From positions 1 to 64,000 of the forward strand of contig NZ_FXBS01000003.1 of assembly GCF_900178005.1 (NCBI RefSeq): 64,000 bases of DNA, given 5' to 3'. The DNA comes from Tuberibacillus sp. Marseille-P3662 (GTDB lineage: Bacteria > Bacillota > Bacilli > Bacillales > Sporolactobacillaceae). The position numbers and the translations under genes were made by a program. Below the pieces are notes generated by a model, which was not told the DNA's origin, did not search any database, and was given only the letters and a program-made list of their open reading frames with translations. This document shows positions 44,724-53,149 of the stretch, in pieces. The first letter of the stretch is position 1; every line of letters begins with the position of its first letter.

Positions 44724-44814
44724 AAATAACAGGTAGTTCCTTCAGCCGACCCCTGTCATTATGGTTTTCCCATTGAATTTAAGAAAAGTCATAACAATAA
44801 CCCATAAATTTACA

Positions 44815-44843
44815 GAATAAAATAAATGCCATTTTTCACACTA
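44815..44843 (+). promoter_or_regulatory. sigma-G-type promoter of the spoVA-2mob operon
   Basis: GAATA (44815-44819), 17-bp spacer, CACACTA (44837-44843). This fits the forespore sigma-G pattern (-35 gHATR, -10 CAHWHTA) known in B. subtilis. It lies 37 bp upstream of the first ATG, and the usual spoVA operon is sigma-G dependent. Confidence 0.7.
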
Positions 44844-44880
44844 TCTATTGTTGATTAATTTTTTTAAGGAGGGAAACACC

Positions 44881-45087
44881 ATGACGGTAAGCAGCCAAGT
44901 TCAACAGGCATTGGCAAGCTTAAAAGGTGCACAAGCTAGCTTTGAATCGTTTTCGCTTGAAACTCAAAATCAACCGGCTAAACAAACGTATCAAAATGCA
45001 GCGCAACAATGCCAAATGCTTGTCGATCAAATCGAAGCGCGTGTACAGCAAATTCAACAAGAAGAGCCTCAATACAAACAGCAATAA
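44881..45087 (+). CDS. DUF1657 protein, first copy
   Basis: 68 aa with AAGGAGGG upstream. MTVSSQVQQALASLKGAQAS is the typical DUF1657 start; the rest is a helical hairpin rich in Gln. DUF1657 proteins flank and belong to spoVA-2mob operons; role unknown, presumably in the forespore. A related protein is at 47498 and a fused relative forms the tail of the DUF421 protein at 47729. Confidence 0.9.
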   Translation: MTVSSQVQQALASLKGAQASFESFSLETQNQPAKQTYQNAAQQCQMLVDQIEARVQQIQQEEPQYKQQ

Positions 45088-45093
45088 ACATTG

Positions 45094-45127
45094 GAAAAAG
45101 GTTGGCTCAACACGTCAACCTTTTTCT
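45094..45127 (+). terminator. attenuator-like terminator after the first DUF1657 gene
   Basis: AAAGGTTG / CAACCTTT stem followed by TTCTC. Inside the operon it would reduce, not stop, downstream transcription, giving more DUF1657 than SpoVA proteins. Confidence 0.65.
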
Positions 45128-45156
45128 CAGATGAAAAGAGAAAGGATCGTTCAGGA

Positions 45157-45621
45157 ATGAAAAAGATCATACGGACGGGACGGTATTTGATTATCGTTCT
45201 CTGTTTACTAATTAGTGCAGCTTGTGGAAATAAAGATGAGAACCCAGACAATGCTGAAGGTTCCGTTACAGAAATCAGTAACCAGCAGGCGAACGATCAG
45301 TTTATTGCAAATCAAACAAAAAAACAACTGATCAAGTGGGAAGCGGTCACCGGTGTAAAAGCCGTGCAACTTGACAAAGAATTGCTCGTCGCGTTGGAAA
45401 TTCGGCAACGGAATAAGTTCCAATTAGAACCGCTTAGCAAAAAGGCCACGAAGGCTTTAGAAAAGAAATTCCCCGGTATGGACGTGACGGTAACAACCGA
45501 TCAGAAGGCCTTGCTTGAATTAGGGAAATTGGAAGATCAATTTAAAAACGGAAAGCTTGATGAAACAAAACTGGAAAAACAATTTAAGAAAATCAAACAA
45601 ATCGACCAAGACGTGTATTAA
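45157..45621 (+). CDS. YhcN/YlaJ-type sporulation lipoprotein
   Basis: 154 aa from ATG 45157. A signal peptide ends in a lipobox, LLISAACGN, with Cys about residue 23. The mature part is charged and resembles YhcN/YlaJ (EISNQQANDQFIANQTKKQL; KKFPGMDVTVTTDQKALLEL). Such lipoproteins sit in the inner spore membrane and are a standard member of the spoVA-2mob operon. Confidence 0.85.
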   Translation: MKKIIRTGRYLIIVLCLLISAACGNKDENPDNAEGSVTEISNQQANDQFIANQTKKQLIKWEAVTGVKAVQLDKELLVALEIRQRNKFQLEPLSKKATKALEKKFPGMDVTVTTDQKALLELGKLEDQFKNGKLDETKLEKQFKKIKQIDQDVY

Positions 45622-45638
45622 GGAAAAGAGGTAAAGAA

Positions 45639-46118
45639 ATGGGCAACAAAAAAAATAAGAAAATGACGCCAACCCAACAGAAATACCAAAAGCTTGAAAA
45701 ACAAAAAGAGACGAAGAGGCCGGTTTTTAAAAACTGCGTGAAGGCCTTTTTTGTAGGCGGCTTCATCTGCCTGATCGGACAGTGTATTCAAACCTTTTTT
45801 ATTCACTATTTTGACTTTAATCAACAAACAGCCGGGTACCCAACCGTAGCGGTGCTCATCTTTATTACCATGCTTTTGACCGGATTTGGCGTTTATGACC
45901 GCATGGCTCAATTCGGCGGGGCCGGGACCGCAGTACCGGTTACCGGATTTGGTAATTCAATGATATCAGCAGCGATCGAACACCGAACGGAAGGTTTTGT
46001 CCTCGGGGTTGGGGGAAACATGTTTAAATTAGCAGGTTCTGTCATCCTTTTTGGCGTATTTTCCGCGTTTGTGGTGGCTACGATCAAAACGATTCTCAAG
46101 ATGTTGGGGGTGGTGTAA
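45639..46118 (+). CDS. spoVAC: stage V sporulation protein AC
   Basis: 159 aa. A basic cytoplasmic N terminus (KKNKKMTPTQQKYQKLEKQKE) precedes the helices GGFICLIGQCIQTFF, VAVLIFITMLLTGFGVYD and the last one. It is a mechanosensitive channel-like component for uptake and release of Ca-dipicolinate across the inner spore membrane. AAAAGAGG lies upstream and the stop touches the spoVAD start (TAAATG). Confidence 0.93.
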   Translation: MGNKKNKKMTPTQQKYQKLEKQKETKRPVFKNCVKAFFVGGFICLIGQCIQTFFIHYFDFNQQTAGYPTVAVLIFITMLLTGFGVYDRMAQFGGAGTAVPVTGFGNSMISAAIEHRTEGFVLGVGGNMFKLAGSVILFGVFSAFVVATIKTILKMLGVV

Positions 46119-47132
46119 ATGTTCGTCGGTCATCATACGTGGACTTTTGAACAACAACCGGTGATTGTTGCCACAGGCACGGTTGGCGGGCCGTTTGAAG
46201 CCCAGGGTAACATTCCGGATGACTTTGATTTACTTCACGAAGATGTCTGGTTGGGACAAGATTCTCACGAAAAAGCGGAAAAGGTATTTTTTGAAGAAGC
46301 CTCTCAGAAAGCCATTGAAAAAGCAGACCTGCAAAAAGAAAATATTCAATTTTTCCTCGGAGGGGATCTGGTAAACCAAATAACGACAAGCAGCTTTACG
46401 GCCCGAACCCTGGAAACCCCGTATCTCGGATTATTTGGTGCATGTTCGACCTCAATGGAGGGACTGGCTTTAGGAGCTTTTATTGTAAATGCCGGCGGAG
46501 CGCGGCATTTATTAACCGGCTCAGCAAGTCACAATGAGGTTACCGAAAAGCAATTTCGTTATCCTACGGAATACGGAGCACAAAAACCCCCAACCGCCCA
46601 ATGGACGGTCACCGGCGCTGGAGCAGCTGTGTTAAGCGATTCCGGAAAAGGCCCTTGCGTGACCTCCGCTACCATCGGCCGCGTGATCGATATGGGAATG
46701 AGCGACCCGTTTAATATGGGCGGTGCGATGGCGCCAGCTGCTGTGGACACGATTGAAACCCATTTGAAAGAACGCAACGTAGATGCATCCTACTATGATC
46801 TCATCGTCACCGGTGACCTGGGTGAAATCGGACAGTCCATTGCCTTTGAATTGATGAATAAACACAAGCTATCCATCACAAAAGACCAGTTTCAGGACTG
46901 CGGCTTAATGATTTACCGCAAGGGCCAACCAGTCTTAGCCGGAGCCAGTGGGGCAGCTTGTTCAGCTACCGTTGTTTATGGACATTTGTTGAACCGCATG
47001 CAACAAGGGGAATTCAAACGAATCCTCGTGGTTGCTACGGGCGCACTGCTTTCCCCTCTCACTTATCAGCAAAATGAATCGATTCCGTGTATCGCACATG
47101 CCGTCTCCATTGAAACTGGGGGTGAAGTATAG
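46119..47132 (+). CDS. spoVAD: stage V sporulation protein AD
   Basis: 337 aa, thiolase-like fold. It starts with GHHTWTFEQQPVIVATGTVG; the segment LGLFGACSTSMEGLALGAF and GASGAACSATVVYGHLL are typical. SpoVAD binds dipicolinic acid on the inner spore membrane during loading. It overlaps spoVAE by one base (TAGTG). Confidence 0.94.
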   Translation: MFVGHHTWTFEQQPVIVATGTVGGPFEAQGNIPDDFDLLHEDVWLGQDSHEKAEKVFFEEASQKAIEKADLQKENIQFFLGGDLVNQITTSSFTARTLETPYLGLFGACSTSMEGLALGAFIVNAGGARHLLTGSASHNEVTEKQFRYPTEYGAQKPPTAQWTVTGAGAAVLSDSGKGPCVTSATIGRVIDMGMSDPFNMGGAMAPAAVDTIETHLKERNVDASYYDLIVTGDLGEIGQSIAFELMNKHKLSITKDQFQDCGLMIYRKGQPVLAGASGAACSATVVYGHLLNRMQQGEFKRILVVATGALLSPLTYQQNESIPCIAHAVSIETGGEV

Positions 47133-47485
47133 TGTGGATCTTTTTCTGGGCATTTGTCATTGGAGGTTTGATCTGTGTGATCGGACAAATCATGTTTGAT
47201 GTTTTGAAGCTGACCCCGGCTCATACCATTAGTACCCTTGTTGTGATTGGTGCGCTGATGGATGGTTTCGGATGGTATGATCCCCTGATCGACTTTGCGG
47301 GGGCTGGCGCGACTGTCCCGATCACAAACTTTGGAAATGCCCTCGTCCATGGCGCGATGGTCGATGCCGAAAAATACGGGCTTGTCGGCGTGATTACCGG
47401 AATGTTCCATTTGACCAGTTCGGGAATATCAGCCGCGATCATTTTCGGGATGATCGGTGCTTTACTATTCAAACCTAAAGGTTAA
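47132..47485 (+). CDS. spoVAE: stage V sporulation protein AE (AEb type)
   Basis: 117 aa from GTG 47132. A small membrane protein with GGLICVIGQIMFDVLKLTPAHT, DGFGWYDPLIDFAGAGATVP and a final hydrophobic helix; it resembles SpoVAC in shape and completes the AC-AD-AE core of the dipicolinate channel. An AAGGAG and the second DUF1657 gene follow. Confidence 0.92.
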   Translation: MWIFFWAFVIGGLICVIGQIMFDVLKLTPAHTISTLVVIGALMDGFGWYDPLIDFAGAGATVPITNFGNALVHGAMVDAEKYGLVGVITGMFHLTSSGISAAIIFGMIGALLFKPKG

Positions 47486-47497
47486 GGAGATGAAAAA

Positions 47498-47704
47498 ATG
47501 ACGGTTGCTTCCCAAGTCAAACAAAGCCTTGCCAGTTTAAAAGGGGCAGAAGCTGAACTGTCCAACTTTGCCCTAACAACGCTAGATGAAAAAGAGCGAA
47601 AAGCGTATCAAGAGGCAGTTAACGCGACAGAAAAGGTAATAACAGACTTAAAACAACGCGTTGGAGATTTGGAGAAAGAAGAGTTTCAATACAAAGGATT
47701 CTAA
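47498..47704 (+). CDS. DUF1657 protein, second copy
   Basis: 68 aa. MTVASQVKQSLASLKGAEAE matches the first copy in the same operon. TAAGGAGATG precedes the ATG. The two copies have drifted apart in the C-terminal half. Confidence 0.9.
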   Translation: MTVASQVKQSLASLKGAEAELSNFALTTLDEKERKAYQEAVNATEKVITDLKQRVGDLEKEEFQYKGF

Positions 47705-47728
47705 TACGTTGTGAAGGAGGCCAGTCTT

Positions 47729-48589
47729 ATGCCGGAATGGATCAATATACTGTTGCGTTCTCTGTTTATTTTCGTCGTCTTATTTGTGATGACGAAAGGA
47801 TTAGGAAAGAAACAGTTAACTCATCTGACATTTTTTGAGTATATCACAGGGATTACGATCGGAAGTATTGCGGCCGCCATCTCTATGGACATTGAGTCGA
47901 ATTTGTTTCATGGTTTGATCAGCATGGTGGTTTGGGCACTCGTTCCGTTGGCTTTCTCGGTGTGGTCATTGAAAAGCAAAAGCTTCCGTGATGTTGTCGA
48001 AGGCAAAGGGACTATTTTTATAAAAGATGGTAAAATTTTAGAGGATAATCTAAAAAAGGAAAAGTTCACAACCGATGAGCTGTTGACGCAACTGCGATCC
48101 AAAAATATTTTTAAAACAGATGATGTCGAATTTGCGGTTCTTGAACCGACTGGGGAGCTTGATGTTCTTTTGAAAAAAGAAAATCAGCCGTTAACACCTA
48201 AGGATATGGATATGTCTGTTCCTGCGATTAAAGAGCCTCAAACGGTTATTATGGACGGTAAAATACAGGATGAGCCTTTATCAACCATTGGTTTGAACCG
48301 GGGCTGGCTTCATACAGCCCTAGACAAGCAAGGTGTCGCTCTTGAAAACGTGTTTTTGGGACAGGTCGACTCATCCGGGCAGTTAACGGTCGATCTCTAT
48401 GACGATAAAATTCAAGTTCCTTCCCCGCAAAAAAAGCCGTTGTTACTGAATACGCTTAAAAAATGTCAGGCTGATTTGGAAACGTTTGCGCTTGAAACAA
48501 AATCCGAGCCAGCCAAAGAGATGTACACAAAGAATGCAAAAGAATTGGAAAAAGTTTTGGATAAGGTTACTCATTTATTGAAACAATAG
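47729..48589 (+). CDS. DUF421 protein fused to a C-terminal DUF1657-like domain
   Basis: 286 aa from ATG 47729 (GAAGGAGG upstream; the frame opens earlier at GTG 47711). Three membrane helices (LTHLTFFEYITGITIGSIAAA), the two soluble DUF421 repeats (GTIFIKDGKILEDNLKKEKF; PQTVIMDGKIQDEPLSTIGL), then about 55 residues, LLLNTLKKCQADLETFALET.., that align with DUF1657 (SLKGAQASFESFSLETQNQPAK). DUF421 in this operon is, by published work on spoVA-2mob as I recall it, needed for the heat-resistance effect. The fusion ties the two domains to one function. Confidence 0.85.
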   Translation: MPEWINILLRSLFIFVVLFVMTKGLGKKQLTHLTFFEYITGITIGSIAAAISMDIESNLFHGLISMVVWALVPLAFSVWSLKSKSFRDVVEGKGTIFIKDGKILEDNLKKEKFTTDELLTQLRSKNIFKTDDVEFAVLEPTGELDVLLKKENQPLTPKDMDMSVPAIKEPQTVIMDGKIQDEPLSTIGLNRGWLHTALDKQGVALENVFLGQVDSSGQLTVDLYDDKIQVPSPQKKPLLLNTLKKCQADLETFALETKSEPAKEMYTKNAKELEKVLDKVTHLLKQ

Positions 48590-48624
48590 AGGTAACCCAT
48601 TTGGTTGATGTGTAAAAAGGATTT

Positions 48625-48850
48625 TTACATATCCAGACGTCCCCTCTTTTCCATTGACCGCTCTTTAAGAGTGGTCTTTTTTAATCTGTTCACCATGACA
48701 AGGTCATCCATCGGTGCATCGGCAATCAAGCGGACGTCTTCCCCAAACAATCGCGGTTGTGCGGCTTTGATTGACGTCCTCTATGCGGAAATAAACGTAC
48801 CAGCCATACGAATGTATCGCTACGATATCACCTACCTGTACCCTCCTCAA
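48625..48850 (-). pseudogene. YabG-like sporulation protease, N-terminal remnant
   Basis: Read on the minus strand from TTG 48850: RRVQVGDIVAIHSYGWYVYF, RIEDVNQSRTTAIVWG, then a one-base frameshift, then EDVRLIADAPMDDLVMVNRL. This matches the start of YabG (QIGDIV.RKSY..DVLFRI.., ..DEVRLIADSDFSDLV.V), the protease that processes spore coat proteins. The catalytic part is missing; it ends where the spoVA-2mob terminator lies. Confidence 0.7.
48656..48682 (+). terminator. terminator of the spoVA-2mob operon
   Basis: GACCGCTCTT / AAGAGTGGTC stem followed by six T. An additional hairpin, TGTAAAAA / TTTTTACA, is at 48610-48629. Confidence 0.85.
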
Positions 48851-48853
48851 TGA

Positions 48854-49387
48854 ATGGTTACACTAAACATATTAAAGCTTTATTTAAGGCGAATATCATT
48901 TATTTTGATAGGATTGAAACTCCCTTTAAAAGCGAAGGAAAAATTTTTTGAGTTTAGCGGTAAGCCATATCCTAACTCCGTTTTTTCTTATAAAGGTATA
49001 AATATAGATATGTTGTTCAATACTACAATCGCCATAAACTCAACAAACCTTTTTGGTGGAGTGGGGCTTGACGGAAATGGCGATGTCCTTGCAAATGGCA
49101 ATGACCCGGAAGATGTTTTATATACTTTTGCTGCTTTTTTATCGGAGTACGGTTTAACAAAGAAAATATCAAAATCGGCTTATGGGATTATTACCAACGG
49201 TCACAGGCTATTGAAATTATTATGGGACATGCAAAGGTATACAAAACGTTCGTTTTTGATATGGTGGTCGCTTTTCAGTAGGAATGGAGTAACCCCTGTT
49301 TTGAGGTTTGAAGGCTGGCTGGGTGAATCGCCGCAGGCAGAGGGCAAAGCCCTCCTTCTTTTGTGGTCGTTCTTTTCAGCGTCATGA
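48854..49387 (+). CDS. hypothetical protein or remnant
   Basis: The frame is open for 177 codons, but only about residues 28-105 (FFEFSGKPYPNSVFSYKGIN; LFGGVGLDGNGDVLANGNDP) look protein-like; the last third runs into a low-complexity, hairpin-bearing intergenic region. No clear ribosome binding site. It may be a fragment of an acquired gene. Confidence 0.25.
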   Translation: MVTLNILKLYLRRISFILIGLKLPLKAKEKFFEFSGKPYPNSVFSYKGINIDMLFNTTIAINSTNLFGGVGLDGNGDVLANGNDPEDVLYTFAAFLSEYGLTKKISKSAYGIITNGHRLLKLLWDMQRYTKRSFLIWWSLFSRNGVTPVLRFEGWLGESPQAEGKALLLLWSFFSAS

Positions 49388-49632
49388 TCTATGGTGTAAG
49401 TCGGGTTTTTTGAACGGACGCACAAGGCGGTTCGGCAGGTATAATGGGGAAAAACAAGCCGAATAACCCGTTTTGAGTATGTTCGGCTTGGCAACATGCC
49501 AACCCCTTGCATGGAGAAAAGCCTCAAAGGTTAGACCCTCATATTTGCAGTGAGCTTAAAATAGATGGTGGATAATCCATTTCATTGCAAAATTCAATGT
49601 GTCGTTTTTCAAAAGGTAACCAATAAAAACCT
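49388..49632. other. intergenic region with a hairpin
   Basis: CAAGCCGAA / TTCGGCTTG (about 49455-49490) forms a hairpin with a loop of about 18 nt. No gene seen. Short stretches (GATGG.GGATAA.CCAT followed by ATTGCA) resemble 35560-35585, suggesting shared flanking DNA. Confidence 0.4.
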
Positions 49633-49784
49633 CAAGGTGGTCATCTTTTATCGGGTTCATTAAAAAGAAAAGGGTATGCGATTGACTGTCAATTATGCCT
49701 TCACAATGATGCTATTATTAGCAGTTTGGAAGTCATATGCCAAATGCCATTGCCTTTGTAGGCATAAGGTTAATCTTTTGATCT

Positions 49785-50414
49785 TTATTTGCTTGTGTGT
49801 TCATCGATCCATTGCTTAACGGATTCGGTCATTGTTACCGTATGATCTTTAATGTCTTCCATGATCATTGTGACGACATGACCAAAGGATATAGTTTCAT
49901 AAGGATTATGCCGATTAATGTATTTAATGATCTCACGCAGCTGTTTCATTCGTCCGGGATCGAGTTCCTTGTTGACATGCATAGCCACCAAACTGTGAAA
50001 AACATCGGTGTTTTTTAAAGCCAATTCCAATAACAATCCCGTTGCTGAAGATATTGTTAAATCTAATGCATAGGCCAATCTAGCTAATTGATCATAATCT
50101 CTTTGGGTGAAACGCATGGTGATTCGTCTTTTGGTTATACCTTTCTTCGTTTGATACTTTTCATTTACAAGCTCCCCCGTATAAAGGGTTTGATTGTTGG
50201 CCCAATAATCACGTCTGAAGTAATCGGACAGGTATTCAAGAACGGGATGAGCATATAGACCCCTTTTGCAAATCGTGACGCTGACATCTTTCATGGGCGT
50301 ATCTGTGATGTAAGATAGTCGGCTGATTGTTTCGTAAAGCTGAATGGCAATCGTTGGTTTGATGTCTCGTTTTTTATCTGAACGGGTCTTCCTCTTCGCT
50401 TCGACACTTATCAC
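49785..50414 (-). CDS. putative ribbon-helix-helix-like protein, copy 2
   Basis: 209 aa, nearly identical to the protein at 30257; the differences cluster at the N terminus (MISVEAKRKTRSDKK versus MSVEVKSKTRSDKK) and around position 30. The double RHH-like pattern is kept. Conservation of both copies argues for a selected function. Confidence 0.6.
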   Translation of the reverse strand: MISVEAKRKTRSDKKRDIKPTIAIQLYETISRLSYITDTPMKDVSVTICKRGLYAHPVLEYLSDYFRRDYWANNQTLYTGELVNEKYQTKKGITKRRITMRFTQRDYDQLARLAYALDLTISSATGLLLELALKNTDVFHSLVAMHVNKELDPGRMKQLREIIKYINRHNPYETISFGHVVTMIMEDIKDHTVTMTESVKQWIDEHTSK

Positions 50415-50548
50415 TATCCCTCACTTAGCTTTTGGACACTGTCCCTGTGTCCTAGACTTAAGTTAATGCTTATGAGGGAGGACCCTTCATTTATGTATCC
50501 TTAGGACAAAGAAATAACTGGATATAAACCCAGTTTTTATTTAAATAA

Positions 50549-50653
50549 CTATTTCTTTCTTGAGGGAATCCCGTATTTTTTACCGACCTCTTGGCAGCGC
50601 TTGGCCACTTTTTTAGCTTCACTTTTTGACATATTGACGCCCATATAGACCAT
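50549..50653 (-). CDS. small basic protein of the uvrX cassette, copy 2
   Basis: 34 aa, identical to the ORF at 31024 except near the C terminus (GIPSRKK). AAGGAGTTG upstream. It lies between uvrX and the RHH-like gene, as in copy 1. Confidence 0.6.
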   Translation of the reverse strand: MVYMGVNMSKSEAKKVAKRCQEVGKKYGIPSRKK

Positions 50654-50785
50654 CAACTCCTTTACGAGCCAGTCTGGTCAGAGGCCAATGGATTCATACA
50701 CACCAAATAGGTGGGACAGTCATAAACGCCCCTATTAGCTTTTGGCCAGGTGTTAATGGGTCGTTGTCATATCATCATCCCCCGA

Positions 50786-52018
50786 TTATTTATAATGGCC
50801 ACCTATTTTAGCCGATCGCTCAAAGGTTTGACCGGCAGCGGTTAGTGAAGCGGCCCTGACAATAGCGGTATGGCCATATTTATGATAAATCGTATCTAGA
50901 GCCTGATTAAGCTGATGTTTTTTATTTGTCGCTTCAAAAAGACTTAACTGAATGTTATGACCCTGTTGGAGTTGTGATAAGGTCACACCAAGGCTACGGA
51001 TGGGTAACCGATCCCAATACAAGTGAAGCAAATGATCAGCTGCATGGTAAATATCTAAGTCAAAGTCAGTCGGGGACGTGAGTTTGATTTGTCGATGAAA
51101 CCCCGTCGGCCTATCAAAGTCCGCACCCCTTACGCCTACTGACACAGTATGGCCAGCATAGCCCTTAGCTCTTGCTCGCCGTGCCACCTCCTGGCTTAAT
51201 TCAAGCAACACCACTCGAACGTCACTCAATGTGTCATAATCTCGGGGCAAGGTCATGTTGTGACCAATGGCTTTTTGCCCGTCATGCGTTTGGGTTGTCA
51301 CAGGCGCAAAGTCACGGCCATTGGCGGTTTGCCATAATACCTGACCGTTGATGCCCCATCGCGATTGAAGCTGTTGTAGGGGGAAGTTCGCTAAATGACC
51401 AATCTGACGGATACCCATTCGAATGAAATGACGTTCCATGCGGTGACCAACCCCAAAAAGTTTCCCAATCGGCAGTGGCCAAAGTTTCTCTTGCATGTTG
51501 GATGCATCAAGCTGAAAAATACCATTTCGATTCTTTTTGGCGAAATGATCGCAGGCCATTTTAGCCATAACCTTATTTGGACCCATGCCAACCCGAGCAT
51601 AGACCCCTGTCACAGACATAATCCGTTTCTGAATCTTCGTCGCGATCTCAAAAGGGTTACCAAAAAGCCTTTGGCTGCCTGTCACATCTAAAAATTGCTC
51701 ATCAATGGAGAAGGGTTCGACCAGATCCGTAAATTGCTCACAGATCTTTGTGATTTGTAACGACATATCAATGTATCGTTGCATTCTTGGACGCCTCACG
51801 ACAGCTTGGGGGCATTTTTGTTGGGCTTTCCATAGGGGTTCGGCTGTTTCAACACCGAACTCTTTAGCTATAGGACAAGCAGCTAGAATAATGCCGCTTC
51901 GTCTCTCTGGATCACCGGATACAATAACGGGCTGGTTTTGTAATGTCGGATCATCAGCCTTTTCAACGGAAGCATAAAACGACTGCATATCAACAAGGAA
52001 AATCACGCTGTCTTTCAT
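50786..52018 (-). CDS. uvrX: Y-family DNA polymerase (UvrX type), copy 2
   Basis: 410 aa from ATG 52018. Palm motif FLVDMQSFYASVEKADDP and FSIDEQFLDVTGS are intact. It differs from copy 1 at scattered residues, with a cluster around RMERHFIRMG (copy 1: RMEQHLIRMG). Both copies look functional. Divergent from ligase copy 2. Confidence 0.88.
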   Translation of the reverse strand: MKDSVIFLVDMQSFYASVEKADDPTLQNQPVIVSGDPERRSGIILAACPIAKEFGVETAEPLWKAQQKCPQAVVRRPRMQRYIDMSLQITKICEQFTDLVEPFSIDEQFLDVTGSQRLFGNPFEIATKIQKRIMSVTGVYARVGMGPNKVMAKMACDHFAKKNRNGIFQLDASNMQEKLWPLPIGKLFGVGHRMERHFIRMGIRQIGHLANFPLQQLQSRWGINGQVLWQTANGRDFAPVTTQTHDGQKAIGHNMTLPRDYDTLSDVRVVLLELSQEVARRARAKGYAGHTVSVGVRGADFDRPTGFHRQIKLTSPTDFDLDIYHAADHLLHLYWDRLPIRSLGVTLSQLQQGHNIQLSLFEATNKKHQLNQALDTIYHKYGHTAIVRAASLTAAGQTFERSAKIGGHYK

Positions 52019-52037
52019 CATGAACCTTCTTTCAATA

Positions 52038-52080
52038 GAAACATGTGTTCTATTGATCATTATAGACGAATACACATTCG
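52038..52080 (-). promoter_or_regulatory. LexA-box-like sites upstream of uvrX copy 2
   Basis: GAAACATGTGTTC (52038-52050) and the palindrome CGAATACACATTCG (52067-52080) are both conserved between the two cassettes, while nearby bases differ. Confidence 0.6.
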
Positions 52081-52288
52081 ATTTATACATAAAAATAAAA
52101 CTTCTCATTAATTGGCGTGAATTAGTCTTAAATGGCGCATTTATTTGAGGGCTATTTGTCGTGCCAAGTAAGGCGGAAAGTTTGGCTTATATCAATCATA
52201 TGGATTGGAATAATACCTTAAAACACCAAGAGCGTTGGGCTAACAAGATGGCTTCAATCTTTGCTAAACTTAGCCTAGGTGAGACATC

Positions 52289-53149
52289 ATGTTTATAGCA
52301 CCGATGCTACTTGAAACAAGCAAGCACGCATTTGATCATGCCGATTATATATTTGAACCTAAATTTGATGGCTTCCGAGCCATTCTAAGCGTTAAACAGG
52401 GTATGACGACCATTTATACCCGACATCAAACCGTTGTGACTGAACGCTTTTCCGAACTTTTAAATGGATCGATAAGTGATGATGTCATTCTTGATGGCGA
52501 AATCGTTTGTTATGATCCAGAAACGCGAAATGTTGATTTTGAGCTTGTCATGAATCGTTTCTCTACGAAACATCCGGAAAAGGTTAAACATAAAAGCCGA
52601 TCCTTACCATGCTCATTCATGGCTTTTGATGTTTTGTATTATCAAGGGAAGGATTTGCGAAGATTACCATTAAGCGAGCGAAAAACGGTGCTTGACAATG
52701 TTCTGGAAGATCACGACTTCATTCATCAAACACCTTATGTTGTAGGAGAAGGGAAAAAGCTTTTCAAAACGATCCAAACGGCCAACATGGAAGGGATATG
52801 TGCTAAGCTATTTAATAGTCCTTACCAGTCTCGTCGAAGTCCGAATTGGCGTAAGATCATCAACTGGAAGCATACCGAGATATATCTTACCGGTTACCTT
52901 AAAACACCGGCATTTGGATGGCTTGCAGCCATCAAGACTAATAACAGGCTTAAGCCTGTTGGCATTATCGAACATGGTCCGTCAAGAACGGAACGTCAGT
53001 CTTTCTATCAAGCAGCCGAACCCCTTGTCACAGATGAAGATAGCAAAACCGTACACCTCAAACCGGCCATCCGTGCCAAAGTCAAATTCCGAAATTGGAC
53101 AAGGAAAAGTATGCTACGGTCACCGGTGTTTGAAGAATTTATTTTATAA
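52289..53149 (+). CDS. ATP-dependent DNA ligase, copy 2
   Basis: 286 aa. Motif I EPKFDGFRA, LDGEIVCYD, SFMAFDVLYYQGKDL, EGICAK and WRKIINW are all present. It is diverged from copy 1 at scattered positions (LRRLPLSERKTVLDNVL versus LRGLPLRERKTVLENVL), with active-site residues unchanged. Confidence 0.88.
   Translation: MFIAPMLLETSKHAFDHADYIFEPKFDGFRAILSVKQGMTTIYTRHQTVVTERFSELLNGSISDDVILDGEIVCYDPETRNVDFELVMNRFSTKHPEKVKHKSRSLPCSFMAFDVLYYQGKDLRRLPLSERKTVLDNVLEDHDFIHQTPYVVGEGKKLFKTIQTANMEGICAKLFNSPYQSRRSPNWRKIINWKHTEIYLTGYLKTPAFGWLAAIKTNNRLKPVGIIEHGPSRTERQSFYQAAEPLVTDEDSKTVHLKPAIRAKVKFRNWTRKSMLRSPVFEEFIL

Noticed and set aside
48605-48853. 82-codon frame on the plus strand
   Set aside because: It is the complement of the yabG-like remnant and the spoVA-2mob terminator.
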